From: Rhodobacteraceae bacterium S2214
GTDB lineage: Bacteria; Pseudomonadota; Alphaproteobacteria; Rhodobacterales; Rhodobacteraceae
NCBI GenBank assembly: GCA_025141675.1
Contig: CP081161.1
Location: 1,648,001-1,712,000, forward strand
Reading direction: 5' to 3'
DNA length: 64,000 nucleotides
The number at the start of each line of letters is the position of its first letter. Within the stretch, counting starts at the first letter, position 1. Both the position numbers and the translations under genes were made by a program. The notes beneath the pieces are model-generated. The model searched no databases, was not told the DNA's origin, and saw only the letters and a list, made by a program, of their open reading frames with translations. This document shows positions 29,823 through 39,710 of this stretch, piece by piece.

Positions 29823-29870
29823 CTTCTTTTGGTCTGAAATATCTCGGGGGTTTGGGGGCTGGCCCCCAAT
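29823..29870 (+). repeat. dispersed intergenic repeat, copy 2
   Basis: CTTCTTTTGGTCTGAAATAT at 29823 is followed by the same TCTCGGGGG tract and a TTGGGGGC...GCCCCCAA hairpin (29852-29869). It differs from copy 1 at few positions. It lies between cobT and the Xaa-Pro aminopeptidase gene in the orientation opposite to those genes, whereas copies 1 and 3 follow plus-strand genes. Confidence 0.75.
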
Positions 29871-29888
29871 GTCTTTCGCAAAGAACGA

Positions 29889-31769
29889 CTACCCTGCTTT
29901 GCGCATCCCCATGACACGGGCGCGTTTGCGCGGGTCAGTGTCGAACAGGCTGGCGAGCTGTTCTGTCATAGCACCCGCCAATTGTTCCACATCGGTGATT
30001 GTGACCGCGCGTTCGTAATAACGTGTCACGTCGTGCCCGATGCCGACGGCGATCAATTCGACCGCTCTTTGCTTTTCGACCATCGCAATCACGTCACGTA
30101 GGTGTTTTTCCAGATAGTTGGCAGGGTTCACTGACAAGGTGCTGTCATCCACTGGCGCACCATCTGAAATCACCATCAAAATCTTGCGCTGTTCATGACG
30201 GGCTAACATCCGGCGGTGTGCCCATTCCAGCGCTTCACCGTCGATGTTTTCCTTCAACAGCCCTTCTTTCATCATCAGACCAAGGTTCGGCCGCGCACGC
30301 CGCCAAGGCGCGTCGGCTTGTTTGTAGATGATGTGGCGCAGGTCGTTCAGGCGTCCGGGCGTGGCTGGGCGTCCGTCGTTCAGCCATTTTTCGCGGGCAA
30401 GCCCACCCTTCCAAGCCTTTGTTGTGAAGCCAAGAATTTCGACTTTCACCTGGCAGCGTTCCAGCGTCCGCGCCATGACGTCGGCACAGATCGCGGCGAT
30501 CGAAATCGGGCGGCCACGCATGGAGCCTGAGTTATCCAATAGAAGCGTCACACAGGTATCGCGGAATTCGGTGTCTTTTTCCTGTTTGAACGACAGCGGT
30601 GTCGTTGGGTTCGCGACAACTCGCGCAAGGCGGCCCGCATCAAGCGTGCCTTCCTCAAGGTCGAATTCCCAAGACCGGTTTTGCTGGGCTTGCAGACGGC
30701 GTTGCAGTTTGTTGGCAAGACGCGACACGGCACCTTTGAGCGGTTCAAGCTGCTGGTCGAGGTAGGCGCGCAGGCGTTCCAGCTCGATCGGTTCTGCCAG
30801 ATCTTCTGCGCGAATTTCTTCGTCGTCGGCGTCCGAATAGACGCGGTATTCGGGGTCGGCGGCAGAAACAGGCTGCGGGGCAGGCGGTTCAAGCGGCGCT
30901 TCGCCGTCGGGCATTTCGGTTTCTTCGCCCATTTCGGCGTCGGCTTGGTCGTCCATCGACACTTCGGCCTGCGACGCGTCTTGTTGGTCTTCTTGCGTCT
31001 GCTCTGGCGATGCTTCGGCTTCGTCGCCTTCGCTTTCGTCGTCGCCTGTGCTGTCAGGTTCGTCTTGGTTGTCGTCTGCGCCTTCTTCGGCTTCGTCTTC
31101 TTGGTTGTCGTCGATCTGATCGGGGTCGTCGCCCAATTGATCAGCGTAGCCGAGATCGGCGATCATCTGACGTGCGAATTTTGCGAAAGCTTTTTGATCT
31201 TCAAGCATATCGGTCAGGTTTTCGAGCGTCCCGCCCGCCTGTTCTTCGATAAAGCCGCGCCATTGGTTCATGACGTTGTCCGCGCCTTCTGGCAGATCGC
31301 GACCGGTGGCGAGATGCCGGATCAGGTAGCCTGCCGCGACGGACAGGGGCGCAGAGGCTGTGTCTTTGACTTGGTCATAGCCCTTGCGCATCGCCTCGTT
31401 ACCGATCTTGGCGTCAATGTTGCCTGCGGTGCCGGGCATGTGCTGCGCACCGACCGCTTCGATCCGCGCGGTTTCCATGGCGTCGTAGAGATCGCGCGCC
31501 ATTTGGCCCTGCGGCATGTAACGCGCAGCCGTTTTCGGGTCGTGGAATTTGTGGCGCAGCGCAAATGCGTCTGCCGTGCCGCGTGCCAGCAAAACTTCGT
31601 CGCGGGTCATACGCCGCGAGACCTGCGGCAGACGGATCGTTTCCGCTGTTTGTCCTGCAGGATCAACGGAATAGGTGACCGCAAGTTCCGCGTCATCGGC
31701 CATGACTTTCGTCGCTTCAGCCAGCGCTTTTTTGAACGGATCAGCTGGGTTGTCGTTTTGTTTGGTCAT
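29889..31769 (-). CDS. cobT: cobaltochelatase subunit CobT
   Basis: About 626 residues. CobT forms with CobS the AAA+ chaperone complex that drives CobN to insert cobalt into hydrogenobyrinic acid a,c-diamide in the aerobic B12 pathway. The N-terminal region is helical ([14 protein letters not shown]); the centre (about 210-300) is extremely acidic (long Asp/Glu/Gln stretches), a known CobT feature; the C-terminal von Willebrand A domain has the MIDAS motif [10 protein letters not shown] took ATG 31769; ATG 31781 is also in frame. Three short genes lie between it and cobS. Confidence 0.94.
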   Translation of the reverse strand: MTKQNDNPADPFKKALAEATKVMADDAELAVTYSVDPAGQTAETIRLPQVSRRMTRDEVLLARGTADAFALRHKFHDPKTAARYMPQGQMARDLYDAMETARIEAVGAQHMPGTAGNIDAKIGNEAMRKGYDQVKDTASAPLSVAAGYLIRHLATGRDLPEGADNVMNQWRGFIEEQAGGTLENLTDMLEDQKAFAKFARQMIADLGYADQLGDDPDQIDDNQEDEAEEGADDNQDEPDSTGDDESEGDEAEASPEQTQEDQQDASQAEVSMDDQADAEMGEETEMPDGEAPLEPPAPQPVSAADPEYRVYSDADDEEIRAEDLAEPIELERLRAYLDQQLEPLKGAVSRLANKLQRRLQAQQNRSWEFDLEEGTLDAGRLARVVANPTTPLSFKQEKDTEFRDTCVTLLLDNSGSMRGRPISIAAICADVMARTLERCQVKVEILGFTTKAWKGGLAREKWLNDGRPATPGRLNDLRHIIYKQADAPWRRARPNLGLMMKEGLLKENIDGEALEWAHRRMLARHEQRKILMVISDGAPVDDSTLSVNPANYLEKHLRDVIAMVEKQRAVELIAVGIGHDVTRYYERAVTITDVEQLAGAMTEQLASLFDTDPRKRARVMGMRKAG

Positions 31770-31853
31770 GGCACAAGACATCCGGATAAGAGTTGTCTTT
31801 TGAATATAGGATTTGTGACGCGGATGCCATGGCAGCGTCTTGTAAATTATCGC

Positions 31854-32249
31854 TTAGTCTGCGGAGGCCGACATCAGCACGCTGGTGCATTCGTGCAGCA
31901 TTGCTTCGGCCCGCGATAATGCCCAATCCGCGTCAACCGGATCGCGGTTGATTACGGTCCGGCGCAGCAGGCGGGCTTGGGCGTGTTTGGCTTCGACCCG
32001 CATCAGGAGCACGTCGCGGCCACGATCTGCGGGCATCACGGCTGTGACAAGATCAATCATTTCAGTGCGGTAGGACTTGGTTTGGTCAGCAGAGGCTGTG
32101 TCGTGGTTCCACTGGTGTTCCATGGTCGCCGACAATCGGCCTGCGCAGCTTGCAAAGAAATGAAGCTGCTGATCTGCCGTTCCGTTGAAAGCCGCAAGCG
32201 GGGTTGCTGTCACCATCACGAGGCATGCTAATCTTTTTAAACCGCCCAT
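31854..32249 (-). CDS. small secreted hypothetical protein
   Basis: A 131-residue protein with an apparent signal peptide: basic KR after the start, hydrophobic LACLVMVTATPL, and a likely signal peptidase I site after LAA near residue 20. The mature part is mostly helical, with two cysteines (FFASCAGRL and LHECTS) that could form a disulfide. No family is recognised. It sits 85 bases upstream of the cobT start on the same strand, so it may share a transcript with cobT. Any role in cobalamin metabolism is speculation. Confidence 0.65.
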   Translation of the reverse strand: MGGLKRLACLVMVTATPLAAFNGTADQQLHFFASCAGRLSATMEHQWNHDTASADQTKSYRTEMIDLVTAVMPADRGRDVLLMRVEAKHAQARLLRRTVINRDPVDADWALSRAEAMLHECTSVLMSASAD

Positions 32250-32355
32250 AGATGCAGCATTGACCGGCTTTTTGTGCCAGTCAACTGATCAGAAAATAAA
32301 CTTTTACCAAAGGATAGGTGCGCTACGGGGGGCGGTACCCCTTATGGCTGTACCG

Positions 32356-32718
32356 TTATTCGTCGTATTCTGGTTCTTCGAAGCTGATCTGCGCTTCCGG
32401 AGCAAGGTTGAATGGCTCTGATGCGAGGTCGTGCATCGTGTTTAATTCTGCTGCACCGGCAAGTGTTTGGCCGGTTTCGTCAACGAAGGACAAACGCGGG
32501 CGGTATGTCTTGCCACCCATTTCAATTTCACCATCGTCGAAGAGGTAAGCCAGTTCCATGACAATGCCTTCGACATTCGCTTTTGCCGCGTCTTCCGGCA
32601 TGTTGTCGATAAACAATGGCAAAAGGGCATGGGCCATCAGGCTGGCAGACGTCGCGGCCAAGTCGTTGTGCCCGGGTGTGTACCCGTCGGGCAGTTCAGC
32701 GCCAATAATCATCTTCAT
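32356..32718 (-). CDS. acidic hypothetical protein between cobS and cobT
   Basis: A 120-residue, very acidic cytoplasmic protein (ending FEEPEYDE). I do not recognise it. A GAGG motif lies about eight bases before ATG 32718, supporting the start. The sequence begins KMIIGAELPDGYTPGHNDLAATS and has a central helix (NVEGIVMELAYLFDDGEIEMG). The run of same-strand genes suggests co-transcription with cobS, although the gap upstream is 115 bases. Confidence 0.65.
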   Translation of the reverse strand: MKMIIGAELPDGYTPGHNDLAATSASLMAHALLPLFIDNMPEDAAKANVEGIVMELAYLFDDGEIEMGGKTYRPRLSFVDETGQTLAGAAELNTMHDLASEPFNLAPEAQISFEEPEYDE

Positions 32719-32833
32719 TTTCTGTGCCTCATTCGGTCGAAATCTTGATCTCGCACAATGTCTGTTGGAGATTCGTCAACACCAAGGCACATTTCGGGTT
32801 CTTTATTGTCATTTCCTTACGTGTATCTGGTCT

Positions 32834-33232
32834 TTATGGCTGCGGAACGAACAAATAAACGCTGCGTAGGTTTCGGGCAAATAGATGATGCCGCGTTTGT
32901 TGCACCCCTGCTGGGAGGGGGAACCTGAGCGAAAAAGCAGGTGGCACCAGATCAGAGCTGTCGCGTGTTTTATTCCAAGATAGTTGGTTGCGTGGATCAG
33001 GTACGTACCAGAGAGGGGGGAACGGAGGAACCTGACTTTCTTGTAGGCAAACTGCGCTTAGTTGCTGATCTGTCCACACAGAACGAAACTCGTAATGCGG
33101 CAACAGATATGGGTGAAAGTGATATGTACCCCAAGGCCAAGCAAAACATGGTGACAAAGAACTATGTGCTTCGGCCACCAAGGTTGACGGCCAAAACATC
33201 AAGATCAAAGCAAACCGACGAAGAAAGGTCAC
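32834..33232 (-). CDS. candidate small secreted protein coupled to cobS (GTGA overlap)
   Basis: An open frame of 132 residues beginning with GTG at 33232, whose last two bases and the following A form the cobS stop (GTGA). The predicted N-terminus has a classical signal peptide: TFLRR, a hydrophobic core [13 protein letters not shown], and an A-E-A cleavage site near residue 22. The mature part is unusually rich in Pro, Trp, Tyr, His and Phe (for example [15 protein letters not shown]). Codon use is more AT-rich than in cobS. The frame also extends upstream inside cobS, and I recognise no family, so it could be a chance frame. The overlap plus signal peptide make a real gene about as likely as not. 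Confidence 0.45.
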   Translation of the reverse strand: MTFLRRFALILMFWPSTLVAEAHSSLSPCFAWPWGTYHFHPYLLPHYEFRSVWTDQQLSAVCLQESQVPPFPPLWYVPDPRNQLSWNKTRDSSDLVPPAFSLRFPLPAGVQQTRHHLFARNLRSVYLFVPQP

Positions 33233-34215
33233 CCCAAAGACATGCTGGCCGCTGATTCTGGCAGTTCTTCGTCGAAGCAGCGCTGGTAGAATTCGGCAAC
33301 CGTTTGGCGTTCGAGTTCGTCGCATTTGTTCAAGAAGGACAGGCGGAATGCGTAGCCAACGTCTTGGAAGATGCGTGTGTTTTCGGCCCAAGCCAAAACG
33401 GTCCGAGGTGACATGACTGTGGACAGGTCACCGTTCATGAACGCCGTCCGTGTCAGGTCCGCGACTGTCACCATTTGTGAAATCTGCTTGCGACCGTCTG
33501 CAGTGTTAAAGTGCGGAGACTTTGACAACACGATTGCTGCTTCGGCGTCGTGGCTGAGGTAGTTGAGCGTCGCGACAAGAGACCAACGGTCCATCTGCGC
33601 TTGGTTGATCTGCTGCGTGCCGTGGTAAAGACCGGTCGTATCACCCAGACCAACAGTGTTGGCTGTCGCGAAAAGACGGAAGGACGGGTGCGGTGTGATG
33701 ATCTTGTTCTGATCCATCAGCGTCAGTTTACCGTCGGTTTCCAGCACGCGCTGGATCACGAACATCACGTCCGCACGACCTGCATCGTATTCATCAAATA
33801 CGATCGCAACAGGGTTGCGCAGCGCCCAAGGCAGGATGCCTTCGTGGAATTCTGTTACTTGCACGCCGTCGCGCAGTTTGATCGCGTCTTTACCGATCAG
33901 ATCGATCCGCGAAATGTGGCTGTCGAGGTTCACACGCACAGATGGCCAGTTCAGACGGGCCGCGACTTGTTCGATGTGCGTTGATTTACCGGTCCCGTGG
34001 TACCCTTGGATCATCACGCGGCGGTTGTAGCCAAAGCCCGCGAGGATCGCCAATGTCGTATCAGGGTCAAATTTATATGTGCTGTCGATTTCAGGCACGC
34101 GGTCAGTTTTTTCGGCAAAACCTTTGACCTTCATGTCGGAATCGATGCCAAACACCTCGCGAACAGAAATCTCTTCGGTTGGTTTTACTGGTGTTTCCAT
34201 TGTGCCGTCGGCCAT
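33229..34215 (-). CDS. cobS: cobaltochelatase AAA+ subunit CobS
   Basis: MoxR-like AAA+ ATPase (328 aa), partner of CobT in aerobic cobalt chelation. Walker A is [10 protein letters not shown], Walker B lies in [14 protein letters not shown], and the sensor region is [21 protein letters not shown] 34215 is chosen because GGAAGG lies eight bases upstream; the frame extends to 34266. It is the first gene of the minus-strand run cobS to DUF427. The bolA / J-domain / cobS / cobT neighbourhood is typical of alphaproteobacteria. Confidence 0.95.
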   Translation of the reverse strand: MADGTMETPVKPTEEISVREVFGIDSDMKVKGFAEKTDRVPEIDSTYKFDPDTTLAILAGFGYNRRVMIQGYHGTGKSTHIEQVAARLNWPSVRVNLDSHISRIDLIGKDAIKLRDGVQVTEFHEGILPWALRNPVAIVFDEYDAGRADVMFVIQRVLETDGKLTLMDQNKIITPHPSFRLFATANTVGLGDTTGLYHGTQQINQAQMDRWSLVATLNYLSHDAEAAIVLSKSPHFNTADGRKQISQMVTVADLTRTAFMNGDLSTVMSPRTVLAWAENTRIFQDVGYAFRLSFLNKCDELERQTVAEFYQRCFDEELPESAASMSLG

Positions 34216-34334
34216 AATATCTTGCCTTCCAAAATCGCGCGTCTCTGTCCTGTCGGGATGCAACATAATGCAGGGGTTCGCAAGGGGAAGGGTGGCGCAT
34301 TTGAGACCATGAATCGCACTGGCCCCAACGGAAA

Positions 34335-34913
34335 ATGCAGACTGGTCGGATTTTTCAGTACCTTCGCCAACTTAAGGTCACATTTGTACAGTTTGAGAAC
34401 ACCAATTGCCTTGGAGTTATTCGATTGGCTGTACAATCAATTTTGTCGCAAATTAGTCGCGGCGAACGAAGTTTTATTTTTGCGATGATCGGCACCTCTA
34501 TTTTGGGGGCCACGCTTTCTTGCGTTGCAGTCATGCACCTGTCTGAAACATCACCCGAAAGCCGGGTATCAACTGCGATTACCTATTGGACCTTACTTGC
34601 AGGCTGCATTGGGGGCGCGAGCGGGCTTTGGGCCTGTTATGAACGCTGGTTCGGCCACGAAGGTGCGAGAGGCTGGGCGTCCGCGCTGATCGGGGCGTTT
34701 ATCACCAGCGGTATTGGATCGGTGATTGCCGGCACTTTGATTTTGCCGTTTTACGGGACCATGTTCGGCCCGTTCCAGTTGATCATGTTGATCGTTGCCT
34801 ACCCAAGTCTTGGCCTGATCTGGTTAGGCATGTTGATGTGTGCGCATGGGTTGTTGGGACAATGGCGCCAAGAACGCGACAGCATCTTCCGATCGGGTCA
34901 GTTTTCAGCGTAA
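34335..34913 (+). CDS. small polytopic membrane protein of unknown function
   Basis: Up to 192 residues with about four membrane segments ([76 protein letters not shown]). A conserved-looking cytoplasmic loop reads [14 protein letters not shown]. Similar hypothetical membrane proteins occur beside cobS in roseobacters. The start is uncertain: ATG 34335 gives a long polar N-terminus, while TTG 34443 would begin just before the SRGERSF segment. It is divergent from cobS. Confidence 0.7.
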   Translation: MQTGRIFQYLRQLKVTFVQFENTNCLGVIRLAVQSILSQISRGERSFIFAMIGTSILGATLSCVAVMHLSETSPESRVSTAITYWTLLAGCIGGASGLWACYERWFGHEGARGWASALIGAFITSGIGSVIAGTLILPFYGTMFGPFQLIMLIVAYPSLGLIWLGMLMCAHGLLGQWRQERDSIFRSGQFSA

Positions 34914-34922
34914 CCGCCCAAG

Positions 34923-34946
34923 AAAAAGGGCCGCTGAATGCGGCCC
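34923..34946 (-). terminator. Rho-independent terminator of the J-domain gene
   Basis: GGGCCGC (34928-34934) and GCGGCCC (34940-34946) form a perfect 7-bp stem with a TGAAT loop; read on the minus strand it is followed by TTTTT (34927-34923). It lies 20 bases after the end of the J-domain gene and just past the convergent membrane-protein gene. Confidence 0.8.
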
Positions 34947-34966
34947 GATGTCTTTGTCTTTTCGAC

Positions 34967-35608
34967 TTAGTCTTTTTCGCGGAAATGTTTGCTGGCCTTG
35001 ATCTGATCCCATGCCCAAACGACTTCGGATAATTGTTCTTCTTGGCTCCGGTCCCCGCCATTCATGTCGGGATGAAGAACCTTGATCAACGCTTTGTATT
35101 GCTTGCGAATCTGTGGCTTGGACTGGGTGTCCTTGGCTTCCAGAATTTCGATTGCACGGCGTTCAGTCGGCGGTAGGCGGCGTGTGCTGCCCAGTTTCGC
35201 GTTACGCCCCGGGTTCTGGGTCGCATTCTGGCCCAGCACCTGATGTGGATCATCAACCCCCAGACGTGCCCAAGCCCGTTCTTCTTCGGACCGTTTGAAC
35301 GGCTTTGTTGGCCGTTCCCAGACTTTGTCTTTGGCCTGCTGGGCCATCAATTCAGCTTCGGACGTGCCGTCGAAGAAGTTCCACTTCAGATTGTATTCCC
35401 GCACGTGTTCTTGGCAGAACCAGAAATAGTCATCCATTGTGTCGGGTGACTTTGGCGCACGGAATTTGGCCTGCTCTTGGCAGCCTTCATGTTCGCAAAC
35501 GCGTTGCGATGTCTCTGATGCCCCTGACATCCCCCGTCGGCCGCGCGGATTTTTCTTCTTCGCGCTGGAGACGGACATATCAAAACCAAACGGATCATCT
35601 TTCTTCAT
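34967..35608 (-). CDS. J-domain (DnaJ-like) protein
   Basis: A 213-residue protein with a C-terminal J-domain: QIRKQYKALIKVLHPDMNGGDR contains the HPD tripeptide that stimulates Hsp70 ATPase, near residue 185. The N-terminal 150 residues are not a canonical DnaJ arrangement; they hold CEHEGCQEQAKFRAPKS with two nearby cysteines and FWFCQEHVREYN with one more, suggesting a small metal-binding region. G/F and zinc-finger DnaJ regions are absent. This gene type lies upstream of cobS in many alphaproteobacteria. It is divergent from the BolA gene with 78 bases between the starts. Confidence 0.88.
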   Translation of the reverse strand: MKKDDPFGFDMSVSSAKKKNPRGRRGMSGASETSQRVCEHEGCQEQAKFRAPKSPDTMDDYFWFCQEHVREYNLKWNFFDGTSEAELMAQQAKDKVWERPTKPFKRSEEERAWARLGVDDPHQVLGQNATQNPGRNAKLGSTRRLPPTERRAIEILEAKDTQSKPQIRKQYKALIKVLHPDMNGGDRSQEEQLSEVVWAWDQIKASKHFREKD

Positions 35609-35686
35609 GTCACGCGACTCCTTGTCTCATCGAGGTGCAGACAATAAACCTTTGGGTGCAGGATAGAAGAGGTTAGGTGCAAAATA

Positions 35687-35941
35687 ATGGGGCTTGAAGT
35701 CGAAATAATTGACGCGATCAAAACGAAGCTGAATCCGGCGTCGTTTGAGGTGATCAACGAAAGCCATCTGCATGCGGGTCACGCAGGCGATGATGGGTCC
35801 GGTGAAAGCCACTGGAAGATCGTGCTGGATGCACCTGATTTAGCAGACAAAACGCGCATTGCGCGGCACCGCGCAGTGCACGCGGCGTTAGGGCCTGACA
35901 TCATCAGTAGGCTGCATGCATTGGCGATTTCGTTCCGCTGA
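35687..35941 (+). CDS. BolA family protein
   Basis: An 84-residue BolA-like protein. Family pattern: FEVINESHLHAGHAG, then SHWKIVLDAPDLADKTRIARHRAVHAALG, ending in HALAISFR. The conserved histidines in HLHAGH and RHR region fit [2Fe-2S] ligation with a monothiol glutaredoxin. There is no cysteine, so it is a class with His-only ligands from its own side. It converges with the DUF4177 gene, their stops being adjacent. Confidence 0.93.
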   Translation: MGLEVEIIDAIKTKLNPASFEVINESHLHAGHAGDDGSGESHWKIVLDAPDLADKTRIARHRAVHAALGPDIISRLHALAISFR

Positions 35942-36367
35942 TCAGTCGGATTTCAGGGGCGGCTCTGTCCGGCCTTGGTCGGCGGCCCCGTCAACTTTCA
36001 TCATGTGATCCGGCGCTGGGGTTGGCACCGCTGGCGGCGCAGGTGCGACGTCTGGCGCGGCTGGTGATGTCGGTGGGGTGGGTTCTGGCGGCGCAAGTAA
36101 CGCGGCAGGTTTAGGTTCCGCGCCGGGTACAGCGGCGGCCAGCGGCTTGCGGAACACCATCATATTCTGGAAAACGGTCGTGCGGCCCGTCAAGCCAGAC
36201 CGTTCTTCGGAAGGGAGCGTATCGGTGCGGACATATTCCCACCCTTCGGCCCCGTATTCGTTCATGATAGTCTGCAGGGCATATGCAAAACGATCTTCGG
36301 TGGATTTCACACCACGGGCCTTGAGCCCCTTTTTCGGTGCAGGCACCACTGCATATTCGTAAGACAT
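35942..36367 (-). CDS. DUF4177 domain protein with Pro/Ala-rich tail
   Basis: A 141-residue protein. The first 75 residues match the small DUF4177 domain (YEYAVVPAPKKG, then FAYALQTIMNEYGAEGWEYVRTDTLPSEER, VFQNMMVFRKPL). The rest is a disordered Pro/Ala-rich segment ending in a charged tail. Function unknown. It follows the SRPBCC membrane-protein gene by 70 bases on the same strand. Confidence 0.85.
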   Translation of the reverse strand: MSYEYAVVPAPKKGLKARGVKSTEDRFAYALQTIMNEYGAEGWEYVRTDTLPSEERSGLTGRTTVFQNMMVFRKPLAAAVPGAEPKPAALLAPPEPTPPTSPAAPDVAPAPPAVPTPAPDHMMKVDGAADQGRTEPPLKSD

Positions 36368-36437
36368 TTCACCATCCCTGTTAAGATGTCGCCCCTATAG
36401 CAAAGAAGGTTGCGCGGGCCAAGCAGAGCAGATGCGG

Positions 36438-37388
36438 TCACAGCGCCTCTACGCGGTTTTTGACCACTGTGAGGATCGCTTCGTGGAAGTCTTCAAAGAA
36501 GAAGTGATGCCAGAACTTTGCGTACGCCCCTAGTTCTGATCCGTCGTAGGTACGTGTGGTTAATGTCAGCTGCGTGCCTGTCTCAGTTGCGGCCAACGTA
36601 TAAGAGCCCGAAAGCACATCAAAATACGGACTGCCGACTGTGATGTGCGGATCTTGGATGCCGTCTACGATCCAGTTCTCGGGAAAGCTGAAGTCCCACG
36701 CGATGTGTTTGTCGGGAATGACGGCTGTGATGTTTTCGCGGAAATGGATGCCGTCACCCCAGTACGAATGCCGCACCGCGCCGCTGCTCGTGTCTTCCCA
36801 AACGGCTGCTGTTGGTTTCGGAATGCCGAGCCAATGTGACGGCAGGGTTGGAACTTCGGATGGTGCGATGTCAGGGATGTTCTGCAGCATTGCGTAAACG
36901 TCAGCAGGTGCCGCCTGAATGATGATCGTATTCGATATGGTGTATGTGGTTTGCGGTGCTTTTGCATATCCAAGTGCAACAAGCAGCATAATGGGTGCAA
37001 CAACGGCTTTAAGTGTACCATGGGACTTGTCGCGCCAGCGAAGGGCAACAACCATAAATAGACCGCCCAGCATCACACCAAACAAGATTGGACCGACGGC
37101 CATGGCAATGCACACCATTCCTTCGAGACCGGACACGAAGGACAGGGCGACTGACCCCAAGGTGATTCCACCCAACCACAAAATACTGCCCCACAGTGTA
37201 TTCAGTTGGTTCTTAGGCTTGAAATAGTAGATGACCGCGCCCGCAATCATTGGAAATCCGATGAGGAAAGCAAAGCTAACCGTATTGGCCCCACCCGTTA
37301 ACGCGAGCGCATAAAGACCAAGGAATGCACAGCAAAGAATGACAGCCGGAAGAAGAACATAGAGCGCGCGCTTCAACATTGGTTGCAT
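36438..37388 (-). CDS. membrane-anchored SRPBCC-domain protein
   Basis: A 316-residue protein. The N-terminal 145 residues contain about five hydrophobic segments (starting LYVLLPAVILCCAFLGLYAL); the C-terminal part is a START-like SRPBCC ligand-binding domain (TISNTIIIQAAPADVYAMLQNIPDI through LTTRTYDGSELGAYAKFWHHFFFEDFHEAIL). The combination suggests a domain lying at the membrane, perhaps handling a lipid or hydrophobic ligand; this is inference from the fold. It is downstream of gatB reading the other way in coordinates, separated by a hairpin. Confidence 0.78.
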   Translation of the reverse strand: MQPMLKRALYVLLPAVILCCAFLGLYALALTGGANTVSFAFLIGFPMIAGAVIYYFKPKNQLNTLWGSILWLGGITLGSVALSFVSGLEGMVCIAMAVGPILFGVMLGGLFMVVALRWRDKSHGTLKAVVAPIMLLVALGYAKAPQTTYTISNTIIIQAAPADVYAMLQNIPDIAPSEVPTLPSHWLGIPKPTAAVWEDTSSGAVRHSYWGDGIHFRENITAVIPDKHIAWDFSFPENWIVDGIQDPHITVGSPYFDVLSGSYTLAATETGTQLTLTTRTYDGSELGAYAKFWHHFFFEDFHEAILTVVKNRVEAL

Positions 37389-37417
37389 TTCAACTGTCCG
37401 TAGATGCGTGCGAGTGG

Positions 37418-37440
37418 GTCGGCGGAATTAATCCGCCGAC
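37418..37440. terminator. hairpin after gatB
   Basis: GTCGGCGGA at 37418-37426 pairs perfectly with TCCGCCGAC at 37432-37440 around ATTAA, eight bases past the gatB stop on the minus strand. No T run follows, so the terminator call is tentative. Confidence 0.5.
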
Positions 37441-37448
37441 ATCAGGGC

Positions 37449-38960
37449 TTAAAGGCCTAGTTTTTCGCTGACCAATTTGTTCACGGCCGCGGGGTTCGCT
37501 TTGCCGCCTGTCGCCTTCATCACTTGGCCGACGAAGAAGCCGACCAGCTTCGGGTTCACTTTGGCTTTTTCGACCTGCGCGGGGTTGGCGGCGATGATTT
37601 CATCCACAGCGGCCTCGATCGCGCCTGTGTCTGTGACCTGCTCCATGCCTTCGGTCGCGACGATTTCTTCGGGGTCACGGTCAGAGGTGTAGGCGATTTC
37701 GAACACGTCTTTGGCGATCTTGCCGCTGATCTTGTCGGATTTGATCAGGCCGACGATCTGGCCCAAACGTGCCGCTGAAATTGGGCTTTCGGTGACGTCT
37801 TTGTCGTCTTTCTTAAGGCGCCCAAACAGTTCGTTGATCACCCAGTTCGCCGCCAGTTTGCCGTCGCGGCCTTCGGCCACGGCTTCAAAGAACGCCGCGT
37901 TGGTCACGTCGGCGGTCAGCACGGAGGCGTCGTAGTCGGACAGGCCGAAGTCCGCCATGAAACGGGATTTCTTGGCGTCTGGCAGTTCCGGCAATTTGGA
38001 CGCCAGATCATCGACCCAGTCCTGTTCGATTTCGAGCGGCAGCAGGTCCGGATCGGGGAAGTAGCGGTAATCGTGTGCTTCTTCCTTTGACCGCATAGAA
38101 CGCGTTTCGTTCTTGTCCGGATCGTAGAGCCGTGTTTCCTGCACAACCTCTTTGCCGTCCTCGACGAGGGCGATCTGGCGGCGGGCCTCCACATCAATGG
38201 CGGCTTGAATAAACCGCATCGAGTTCATGTTTTTGATTTCGCAGCGCGTGCCGAGGTGGCTAAAGTCCTGCGTTTCCATGTATTTCTCGTATTGGCCCGG
38301 ACGGCAGATCGATACGTTCACGTCAGCCCGCAGGTTGCCGTTTTGCATGTTGCCGTCGCAGGTCCCGAGGTAGCGGAGGATTTGGCGTAGTTTCGACACA
38401 TAGGCAGCTGCTTCTTCAGGCCCACGGATGTCAGGACGCGATACGATTTCCATCAGCGCCACGCCGGTTCGGTTCAGGTCCACGAAGGACATGTTCGGGT
38501 CCATGTCGTGCACAGATTTACCAGCGTCTTGTTCAAGGTGGATGCGTTCCACGCGGACGTTGCGGGCTGTGCCGTCACCGAGTTCGACCAAGACTTCACC
38601 TTCGCCGACGATCGGGTGGTAAAGTTGGGAAATCTGGTAGCCTTGCGGCAGATCAGGGTAGAAGTAGTTCTTCCGGTCGAAGGCAGAGAACAGGTTAATT
38701 TCGGCTTTCAGGCCCAGACCCGTGCGAACCGCCTGCGCGACGCATTCTTCGTTAATGACGGGCAACATGCCGGGCATGCCTGCGTCCACGAAGGCCACGT
38801 TGCTGTTCGGCTCTGCGCCGAAGAGGGTGGATGCGCCGGAAAAAAGTTTCGCTTTGGTCGCGACCTGCGCGTGGACTTCAAGGCCGATCACAAGCTCCCA
38901 ATCATGCTTCGCACCAGCGATCACTTTGGGGGCAGGGGTGTCGTATGTCAGGTCCAACAT
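37449..38960 (-). CDS. gatB: Asp-tRNA(Asn)/Glu-tRNA(Gln) amidotransferase subunit B
   Basis: A 503-residue subunit of the GatCAB amidotransferase that converts mischarged Glu-tRNA(Gln) or Asp-tRNA(Asn), using ammonia from GatA. Motifs: [20 protein letters not shown] at the N-terminus, [38 protein letters not shown], and the helical tail with the YqeY-like domain ([26 protein letters not shown]). Length is normal. gatA and gatC are not in the window, so the genes are scattered. Confidence 0.97.
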   Translation of the reverse strand: MLDLTYDTPAPKVIAGAKHDWELVIGLEVHAQVATKAKLFSGASTLFGAEPNSNVAFVDAGMPGMLPVINEECVAQAVRTGLGLKAEINLFSAFDRKNYFYPDLPQGYQISQLYHPIVGEGEVLVELGDGTARNVRVERIHLEQDAGKSVHDMDPNMSFVDLNRTGVALMEIVSRPDIRGPEEAAAYVSKLRQILRYLGTCDGNMQNGNLRADVNVSICRPGQYEKYMETQDFSHLGTRCEIKNMNSMRFIQAAIDVEARRQIALVEDGKEVVQETRLYDPDKNETRSMRSKEEAHDYRYFPDPDLLPLEIEQDWVDDLASKLPELPDAKKSRFMADFGLSDYDASVLTADVTNAAFFEAVAEGRDGKLAANWVINELFGRLKKDDKDVTESPISAARLGQIVGLIKSDKISGKIAKDVFEIAYTSDRDPEEIVATEGMEQVTDTGAIEAAVDEIIAANPAQVEKAKVNPKLVGFFVGQVMKATGGKANPAAVNKLVSEKLGL

Positions 38961-39167
38961 GGGGTCTCTCCGTCAGGGTGTTGCTGCGTTCTAAGACAGG
39001 GGGCAGGCAGGGACAAGAGGATGCGGGGATTTGGGTGTTTTGTTGGTAAGGTGGGTGTTGGTTTGGAGCCGTCAATCACGGTGTTGAAAACACCTGTTTT
39101 ATACGGTGGTCGGTCAACGGGCTAATGTGTGACTGCGATAAACTGAATTTATGCGTTACGCGCAGGC

Positions 39168-39464
39168 CTATTCGATGCGGCCTTGTTGCCGCATCTCTTG
39201 AAGCAGGCGACTACAATTTTGATGGTCGGCAAATAGCAAAGAGATCGTAACGGCTTGATAGGGGCACCACTGGGGTGATGTCGCGTCTTTAGGTTCGGCC
39301 ATGCCAAAACCCTGCGCGACGAATTCAGCCAGTGGGATTGCGTTTTTGGCCCAGTAGGCAATGATTTCATCGCTAACGCCGCCCACATCCGTCTCTTGCG
39401 CACTTACTGGTCCGGACAAAATTAGGGCGAGACCAAGCCATTTTGTCATGCCGTGTGCGTTCAT
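39168..39464 (-). CDS. small secreted hypothetical protein
   Basis: About 98 residues from ATG 39464 (ATG 39449 and an upstream ATG 39536 are alternatives). A signal peptide is apparent: MTKWLGLALILSGPVSAQ with cleavage after VSA. The mature part is about 70 residues with two cysteines (SPQWCPYQ and HQNCSRLL) that could form a disulfide. No family recognised. It is monocistronic as far as can be seen, divergent from the transglycosylase gene. Confidence 0.6.
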   Translation of the reverse strand: MNAHGMTKWLGLALILSGPVSAQETDVGGVSDEIIAYWAKNAIPLAEFVAQGFGMAEPKDATSPQWCPYQAVTISLLFADHQNCSRLLQEMRQQGRIE

Positions 39465-39710
39465 CAGGATCACCATTGTAACAGGCCCCGAGGTATGTCG
39501 CGGCATCCACAATGGTTTACCGCCAGCCTTAGACATTTTCTAGTTCAAATCGCTCAAGTTTTAAGGGCCGCCGAGGGCTATGGTGTGAACGTTCCACAGT
39601 AATCGTTGTATCTGTTGCACTGTAAACGGGTGAGTGGTTTCAAGCGTTGCCCCGCCTGCATCTGAAATTCCGCTTGCATTCATGCGCATGCGCAAGGCAA
39701 ATTTTGCGCC

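Noticed and set aside
30681-31919. 412-residue plus-strand frame
   Set aside because: It lies antisense to cobT and is low in complexity (Val/Phe/Arg-rich) as the mirror of the acidic CobT region; no start signal, no family.
32719-33229. Cobalamin riboswitch near cobS
   Set aside because: I looked for the B12 box pattern and its flanking stems in the stretch between cobS and the acidic gene, on both strands, and did not find them.
32941-33255. 104-residue plus-strand frame between cobS and cobT genes
   Set aside because: Overlaps the end of cobS and the better supported minus-strand signal-peptide frame; no start signal.
39020-39124. 34-residue plus-strand frame upstream of gatB with AGAGG before ATG
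   Set aside because: Too short, no conservation signal, and it ends in a weak palindrome (GGTGTT/AACACC); more likely non-coding.
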